Positions 60,145 through 64,000 of a DNA stretch of 64,000 bases are shown piece after piece. This DNA comes from JBBQNR01 sp038330145 (GTDB lineage Bacteria; Actinomycetota; Thermoleophilia; Solirubrobacterales; JBBDJG01): NCBI GenBank assembly GCA_038330145.1, contig JBBQNR010000003.1:1-64000 (forward strand), in the 5' to 3' direction. Within the stretch, counting starts at the first letter, position 1. The number at the start of each line of letters is the position of its first letter. Below the pieces are notes generated by a model. It saw only the letters and a program-made list of their open reading frames with translations, made no database searches and was not told where the DNA came from. The translations under genes were made by a program, and so were the position numbers.

Positions 60145-60954
60145 CTACGGCCCAGTGGGCGAAGGTGTGCCGACCGGCGACTGCCCAGGCGCTGCTCCGA
60201 ACGGATCCTGACCGGACTTGCGCGCATCGCGCGCGGCCTTCGCCGCCTGCTGCTCGGACCTCTTCGTTTCCTTCTTCGACTTCACACCCGATTTACGCGC
60301 ATCTTTGAGCTGAGCGGTGACCGTGTTGCGCTGGTCCTTGGGGGTCAGCGCGGTCGACTTGTCGGCGGCCTTGTCGCCGTTGCCGATGTCTCCGATCGCG
60401 TAGTAGATGATGGCGAGCTGGTAGTAGGAGATCGGGCTCGGCCGCTCCGTCGCGATCACCTTCTGGGTACGCGCCGCCTGCCTGAACACGTCGAGCGGAG
60501 AGCCCCCGGCGCTGTAGGTCACCAGGCCGCCGTAGGCCTGGACCATCAGCGCCGCAACGCCGGTATCCGGGCGCTTCGGCTTCAGCGACAGATAGCGCTC
60601 CCAGGCCTGGGTGGCTTTCTCGAGCTCATCGGTCGCGCCGGCCTTGAACGCGCCGGCCTGGCGATCGTAGTCGTCACCCGCGACCGCAAGGTTGTATTCG
60701 GCCCTGGCCAGTGCCAGCCACGCGTTGTCGTTCTTGGGGCCGGCCTTCGTCGCGCGCTCCGCCGCCGTGACACGCTTCTCGAAGGCGCTGACGTCGGTGC
60801 TGCTGGAGTTGTTGCCCCTGATGGCGTCGATCAGGCCACCGTTGACGTTGCTGCCGACTCCGAACAGGATCAGGCCGCCACCGAAAAGGACGGCGAGAAA
60901 CAGGTACACGACCTGCACGAAGCGCTTGCGTTTGCCTTTTAGGTCGAAAAGCAT
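60145..60954 (-). CDS. TPR-like membrane-anchored protein
   Basis: A 269-residue protein with a basic N-terminus, one membrane helix (about 13-33) and a helical domain with TPR-like units: NAWLALARAEYNLAVAG, ATQAWERYLSLKPKRPDT and PISYYQLAIIYYAIGDIGNGDKA. The C-terminus is a Lys/Arg/Ala-rich coiled stretch followed by a Gly/Pro/Ser tail. Such proteins scaffold complexes at the membrane. It lies 33 nt downstream of tatC on the same strand, so it could be co-expressed with the Tat translocase; a direct role in Tat is not established. Confidence 0.8.
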   Translation of the reverse strand: MLFDLKGKRKRFVQVVYLFLAVLFGGGLILFGVGSNVNGGLIDAIRGNNSSSTDVSAFEKRVTAAERATKAGPKNDNAWLALARAEYNLAVAGDDYDRQAGAFKAGATDELEKATQAWERYLSLKPKRPDTGVAALMVQAYGGLVTYSAGGSPLDVFRQAARTQKVIATERPSPISYYQLAIIYYAIGDIGNGDKAADKSTALTPKDQRNTVTAQLKDARKSGVKSKKETKRSEQQAAKAARDARKSGQDPFGAAPGQSPVGTPSPTGP

Positions 60955-60987
60955 GGTTTTGCGGTTTGTGACGGCGGCGGCGCCAGC

Positions 60988-61758
60988 CTATCCGGGTCCC
61001 TCCGGGGCCGGCTCGGCCTGGACCTGCTCGTCACGGGGCCGGCCGAAGAGGGCGGCCAAGACGATACTCAACTCGTAGAGGACCAGCAGCGGAACCATCA
61101 GCACCAGCATGGTCACCGGGTCGCCCCCCGGAGAACCAAGCATAGCCACCACTGCCACCGCCACCACGGCGAAGCGCCGGTTCTTGCGCAGCTGCCGGGG
61201 AGTCGTGATCCCCAGCCTCGCCATGGCCAGGATCAGGACCGGTATCTGGAACACCAGCCCGAAGGCCAGCAGCGAGAGGGCGACGAAGCTGTAGTAGTCC
61301 CGCGCCCGCACCTGGATGTTGAACTGGTCGTTGTTGAAATCGAGCAGGAAGTTGACGGCTCGATCCAGCACCACGAAGTAGCCGAACGCCACCCCGGCGG
61401 CGAACAGGAACGGCACCAGCATCAGCAGCGGCAGCGCGACCTTCCGTTCGCGGGGGCTGAAGGCCGGCAGCACGTACGCGTACGCCTGGTAGAGGATCAC
61501 GGGCAGCGCCAGCAGCAGGGCCGCGTAGGCCGAGACCGTGACCGTCGTGTAGAACGGCTCGGTCACGCCCAGGGTGAGTGGCTCGCGGCCGTTCAGCGGG
61601 TTGTTCATCAAGTCGAACAGCAGGTCGTTCTGCCAGAAGCAGAGCCCGAAGGCGACTGCCAGTGTCACGGCCGACACGATCAGGCGCGTGCGCAGCTCGT
61701 CGAGGTGCTCGACGAGCGTCAGCCGGTCCTCGTGCCTGACAGGACGGATGCGTGGCAT
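60988..61758 (-). CDS. tatC: Sec-independent protein translocase TatC
   Basis: A 256-residue six-helix protein. The N-terminal LTLVEHLDELRTRLI is the conserved twin-arginine signal recognition region, LTLGVTEPFYTTV the first periplasmic loop, and AFSPRERKVALP the F-x-x-x-x-E-R/K segment. TatC binds folded substrates carrying RR signal peptides and recruits TatA. The C-terminal tail is Glu/Pro-rich. It is 55 nt downstream of tatA and upstream of the TPR gene. Confidence 0.95.
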   Translation of the reverse strand: MPRIRPVRHEDRLTLVEHLDELRTRLIVSAVTLAVAFGLCFWQNDLLFDLMNNPLNGREPLTLGVTEPFYTTVTVSAYAALLLALPVILYQAYAYVLPAFSPRERKVALPLLMLVPFLFAAGVAFGYFVVLDRAVNFLLDFNNDQFNIQVRARDYYSFVALSLLAFGLVFQIPVLILAMARLGITTPRQLRKNRRFAVVAVAVVAMLGSPGGDPVTMLVLMVPLLVLYELSIVLAALFGRPRDEQVQAEPAPEGPG

Positions 61759-61813
61759 GCGGCGTCTCCGTCTTCAGTGCGTGGCGGCTGCGGTTCTCAC
61801 CGGCCGCCTGACT

Positions 61814-62101
61814 TCAGGACTCGCGATCGTGGACGACTTCGCCCTCGAGTGGCCGGGCGCTACCGTCGTCCGAGTCCGCTGAAACCGGAGCGGGCGCCTG
61901 CGCCTGCGTGACACGATCATCACGCCGGGGACGCTCGATCTCACGCGGCTCGTCGTCCTCGTCGTTGCCGGTGACCGAGTCCTTGAACTCGCGGATCCCA
62001 CGACCCAGCGAACGCCCCATCTCGGGCAGCCGCTTGGGGCCGAAGACGATCAGCACGATGATCAGGACGATGACTATCTCGAGCGGTCCGATGTTTGGCA
62101 T
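61814..62101 (-). CDS. tatA: Sec-independent protein translocase TatA/E-type
   Basis: A 95-residue protein with the single helix IGPLEIVIVLIIVLIVFGPKR, the FGPKRLPE hinge and the amphipathic helix MGRSLGRGIREFKDSV, all diagnostic of TatA. The tail is acidic and disordered. TatA oligomers form the transient passage for folded proteins. AGGAAGG lies 8 nt before ATG 62101. It is followed by tatC; no separate tatB is visible. Confidence 0.93.
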   Translation of the reverse strand: MPNIGPLEIVIVLIIVLIVFGPKRLPEMGRSLGRGIREFKDSVTGNDEDDEPREIERPRRDDRVTQAQAPAPVSADSDDGSARPLEGEVVHDRES

Positions 62102-62213
62102 CTAGCTGGCCTTCCTGGGAGCTTGTCCCCAATGGTAGCGCTACCCCGGGAGGCGGGCGCCTGGGCAGGCTCAGACGTTCAACGCCGGCTGCCGGATGCC
62201 TCCACGAACGCCG

Positions 62214-62783
62214 TTACGGGCGCTCGAAGTTGCGATAGAAGCGAGACGGGGTGGGCTCGGACTGGCCCTGGTACTTGCTGCCCACGGATCCCGTGCCGTA
62301 GGGGTTCTCCACGGGCTGGTCCATGCGCATGAACGAGATCTGGCCGATCGGCATGCCGTAGTAGATCGTGATCGGGAGGTTGGCCACGTTGGAGAGCTCG
62401 AGCGTCAGGTTGCCGTCCCAGCAGGGGTCCACGAAGCCGGCGGTGGAATGGATCAGCAGGCCGAGCCGCCCGAGCGAGCTCTTTCCCTCCAGGCGCGCAA
62501 CGGTGTCGTCCGGAAGCTTGATTCGCTCCAGCGTCTGGCCCAGCACGAACTCGCCGGGGTGGAGCACGAACGGCTCCTCGTCTCCCCCCTCGACCAGCTC
62601 GGTCAGGTCGTCCATCGGCTCCCGCACGTCTATGTAGGGCCGGCGGTGGTTGTGGAAGACACGGAACTTGCGGTCTATTCGGACGTCCACGCTCGACGGC
62701 TGCACCAGACCCACGTCATATGGGTCGATGACGATGTGGCCAGCCTCGATCTCGGCCTTGATGGTGCGGTCGCTCAGTACCAC
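62214..62783 (-). CDS. dcd: dCTP deaminase
   Basis: GTG 62783 gives 189 residues with the usual opening VLSDRTIKAEIEAG; the frame up to 62819 is not needed. EGKSSLGRLGLLIHSTAGFVD contains the catalytic Glu and the trimer-interface loop, QPSSVDVRID is the N-terminal signature, and YQGQSEPTPSR closes the active site. It deaminates dCTP to dUTP; some actinobacterial members also remove pyrophosphate to give dUMP. TAGACT lies 11 nt upstream on the minus strand, so the leader is very short. Confidence 0.93.
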   Translation of the reverse strand: MVLSDRTIKAEIEAGHIVIDPYDVGLVQPSSVDVRIDRKFRVFHNHRRPYIDVREPMDDLTELVEGGDEEPFVLHPGEFVLGQTLERIKLPDDTVARLEGKSSLGRLGLLIHSTAGFVDPCWDGNLTLELSNVANLPITIYYGMPIGQISFMRMDQPVENPYGTGSVGSKYQGQSEPTPSRFYRNFERP

Positions 62784-62794
62784 GGTGGGGGCGG

Positions 62795-62800
62795 AGTCTA
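62795..62800 (-). promoter_or_regulatory. Candidate -10 box TAGACT for dcd
   Basis: TAGACT on the minus strand ends 11 nt before GTG 62783, with a C-rich stretch and no Shine-Dalgarno sequence between. Confidence 0.38.
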
Positions 62801-62918
62801 GCCGCGCCGGGACCGGCAAAGAGGCCGCCCGGTCTGAATCCGGCGAGGAACGCGTTTAAGGCGAAATCTCTTTTCTAAAGGTTCCAAAGCCGAGGGCCGA
62901 TACCGGTCCGGAAGAACG

Positions 62919-63323
62919 ATGCAGACACCTGAACAAGAGCACAACGGGCACAGGATCAAGCGAGTCTCGCTTCCGAGCGGTAAGACGATCGAGGTCGTCT
63001 ACTTCCAGGACTCGAGCCGCCGCTCCCCAAGCCGTGAGCTGCATGTCTGCCCGGATTGCGAATCGCCACTGGTGTTCCCCGTCCACTGGACGGAGGCGAA
63101 CACGACTCACTGGGAAGTGACGCTCCGCTGCCCGAATTGCGAATGGGGCCAGACCGGCGTGTTCGATCAGGACACCGTCGAGCTCTTCGATGAGGAGCTC
63201 GACCGCGGCACCGACGAGCTGGTCGACGACCTCAAGAGCCTCATCTACGCAAACATGGAGGAAGAGATCGACCGCTTCTGCAAGGCGCTGAGCGAGGATC
63301 ACGTCCTCCCCGAGGATTTCTAG
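62919..63323 (+). CDS. Zinc-ribbon conserved hypothetical protein
   Basis: A soluble 134-residue acidic protein. Two CxxC knuckles (CPDC at about 44-47 and CPNC at about 71-74) with beta-like sequence between them (SPLVFPVHWTEANTTHWEVTLR) form a likely zinc ribbon. The C-terminal half is a strongly acidic helix region (VELFDEELDRGTDELVDDL). ATG 62919 is preceded by GGAAGAACG. No function is known to me; a role in nucleic acid or protein contacts is conceivable. It converges on the polyprenyl synthase gene across a repeat-hairpin region. Confidence 0.75.
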   Translation: MQTPEQEHNGHRIKRVSLPSGKTIEVVYFQDSSRRSPSRELHVCPDCESPLVFPVHWTEANTTHWEVTLRCPNCEWGQTGVFDQDTVELFDEELDRGTDELVDDLKSLIYANMEEEIDRFCKALSEDHVLPEDF

Positions 63324-63330
63324 AAAACAG

Positions 63331-63412
63331 CCCGGTTTTCGCTTAGACGCGAAAACGGGGAGCTCTGAGGGCGCGTCTTTTGCTTAGACGCGAAAACGGG
63401 GAGCTCTGAGGG
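63331..63412. repeat. 31-bp perfect direct repeat with a hairpin core at convergent gene ends
   Basis: The same 31-nt unit occurs at 63341-63371 and 63382-63412 (period 41), beginning GCTTAGACGCGAAAACGGGG. In the first copy GTTTTCGC (63335-63342) pairs with GCGAAAAC (63349-63356) around TTAGAC. Loop and 3' flank resemble the hairpin at 23991-24018. It probably ends transcription from both sides. Confidence 0.75.
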
Positions 63413-63419
63413 CTCTGGC

Positions 63420-64000
63420 TTACGTATAACGGTCGACGACGCGGTCGGCGACCAGTTCCAGCAGCTCGGCCGACTCGGGCTCGAGCACTTCCTCCAGAGC
63501 CGTCTTTGCATCGGCCACCAGCTCGGTCGCCACGCGGCGCGACTCGTCGATAGCTCCCGTCGCCACGATGCGGTCGCAGATGCGTTCCGCCTGTTCACGT
63601 GAGGCGAGCGATCGAAGATCGATGCCGGCCAGCCCAGATTCGATTCCCGCGGCGATGATGAGGGGCAGCGTCGTGGTTCCCTCGAGCAGGTCGGTGCCGC
63701 GCTCCTTGCCCGTGCGCTCCGCGGGCCCGATGACGTCGAGCACGTCGTCCAGCACCTGAAAGGCGAGCCCGATGTCGTGGCCGAAGCGACCGAGTGCATC
63801 GGTGTGCTCGGTCCCTGCGCCGGCCGCCAGCGCCCCGAGCCGGCATGCTGCCGTGAACAGGCTCGCCGTCTTGAGGCCACAGCGGTACAGGTAGCGATCG
63901 ACGTCGATGCCGGAGGCAAACGTGTCCTTCCTCTGCACCAGCTCGCCACGCGCCAGCGCCAGGCAAGCATCCGACAGCACCCTCACCTGCTGGTCGTCAC
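63420..64000 (-). CDS. Polyprenyl diphosphate synthase, N-terminus beyond the window
   Basis: The frame is open to the right edge; about 193 C-terminal residues are visible. GLKTASLFTAACRLGA holds the conserved KT pair, and FQVLDDVLDVIGP plus GKERGTDLLEGTTTLPLI contain the second aspartate-rich motif (DDxxD) and the catalytic Lys-Gly-Asp segment. The enzyme condenses isopentenyl diphosphate onto allylic diphosphates to build isoprenoid chains for quinones or related lipids. Product length depends on the first Asp-rich motif, which lies outside. The stop follows the direct-repeat terminator region. Confidence 0.9.
   Translation of the reverse strand, partial: DDQQVRVLSDACLALARGELVQRKDTFASGIDVDRYLYRCGLKTASLFTAACRLGALAAGAGTEHTDALGRFGHDIGLAFQVLDDVLDVIGPAERTGKERGTDLLEGTTTLPLIIAAGIESGLAGIDLRSLASREQAERICDRIVATGAIDESRRVATELVADAKTALEEVLEPESAELLELVADRVVDRYT

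Noticed and set aside
63341..63412. Possible CRISPR or attachment-site repeat
   Set aside because: Only two copies with a 10-nt spacer, placed at convergent gene ends with a hairpin; no cas, integrase or tRNA is near.

Overview
The window is a GC-rich, densely packed bacterial chromosome segment with no phage, insertion sequence, integron or CRISPR array. Gene content points to a high-GC actinobacterial lineage, most plausibly Thermoleophilia (Solirubrobacterales/Gaiellales-like). The reasons are frequent GTG/TTG starts, many apparently leaderless genes with a TANNNT box 6-11 nt before the start, adjacent GT4-type trehalose synthase and OtsA genes, a pairing of dnaB with a DnaC/DnaI-like gene, and several conserved proteins without known function. 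The taxonomic call is inference from gene content; no rRNA is present. Both edges cut genes: cobA-hemD on the left and a polyprenyl diphosphate synthase on the right.

Layout. 0-9.6 kb: tetrapyrrole synthesis (cobA-hemD), SAM hydroxide adenosyltransferase, birA, a convergent SF2 helicase, a TlpA-like thioredoxin, the NfeD protease/slipin pair and a GalT-like uridylyltransferase. 9.6-13.4 kb: a membrane HD-GYP protein, an intergenic region with an orphan strong hairpin, an MFS exporter and a conserved hypothetical. 13.6-19.5 kb: a complete oligopeptide/dipeptide ABC importer in the order permease, binding protein, permease, ATPase, ATPase. 19.5-27.7 kb: GNAT and Usp proteins, an alpha/beta hydrolase, tRNA-Arg, pyrE divergent from a patatin-like gene, a CPBP protease, a HAD hydrolase and a molybdopterin oxidoreductase. 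28-42 kb: class A PBP, a membrane glycosyltransferase, thiL with an antisense FlgM-like small gene, an M28-like membrane protein, a response regulator/histidine kinase/HtrA operon, an IMPase-family gene, and treT-otsA. 42.5-48.2 kb: the conserved replication/ribosome cluster rpsF-ssb-rpsR-rplI-dnaB, then a DnaC-like ATPase and purA. 48.2-51.8 kb: three UDP-sugar or surface glycan genes and a membrane protein. 52-55.2 kb: an MMPL exporter. 55.4-59.4 kb: a secreted cassette. 59.4-64 kb: tRNA-Lys, a TPR protein, tatC-tatA, dcd, a zinc-ribbon protein and the polyprenyl synthase.

The most interesting region is 55.4-59.3 kb. A leader that matches the cyclic di-GMP-I (GEMM) riboswitch by sequence and fold lies upstream of a secreted subtilisin whose C-terminus is seven RSRWS pentapeptides. 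It is followed in the same direction by two paralogous secreted, basic, cysteine-containing proteins of unknown function. I read this as a possible c-di-GMP-responsive secreted system; the link is inferred from arrangement.

Three further patterns recur. First, in three genes (GalT-like, HD-GYP, GT) conserved or structurally required N-termini extend upstream of every ATG/GTG/TTG, so CTG starts are likely; the HD-GYP case has a well-placed GGAGG. Second, pyrE and the patatin gene appear to share a symmetric -10 element giving two leaderless transcripts. Third, a related hairpin element sits at two convergent gene ends 39 kb apart.
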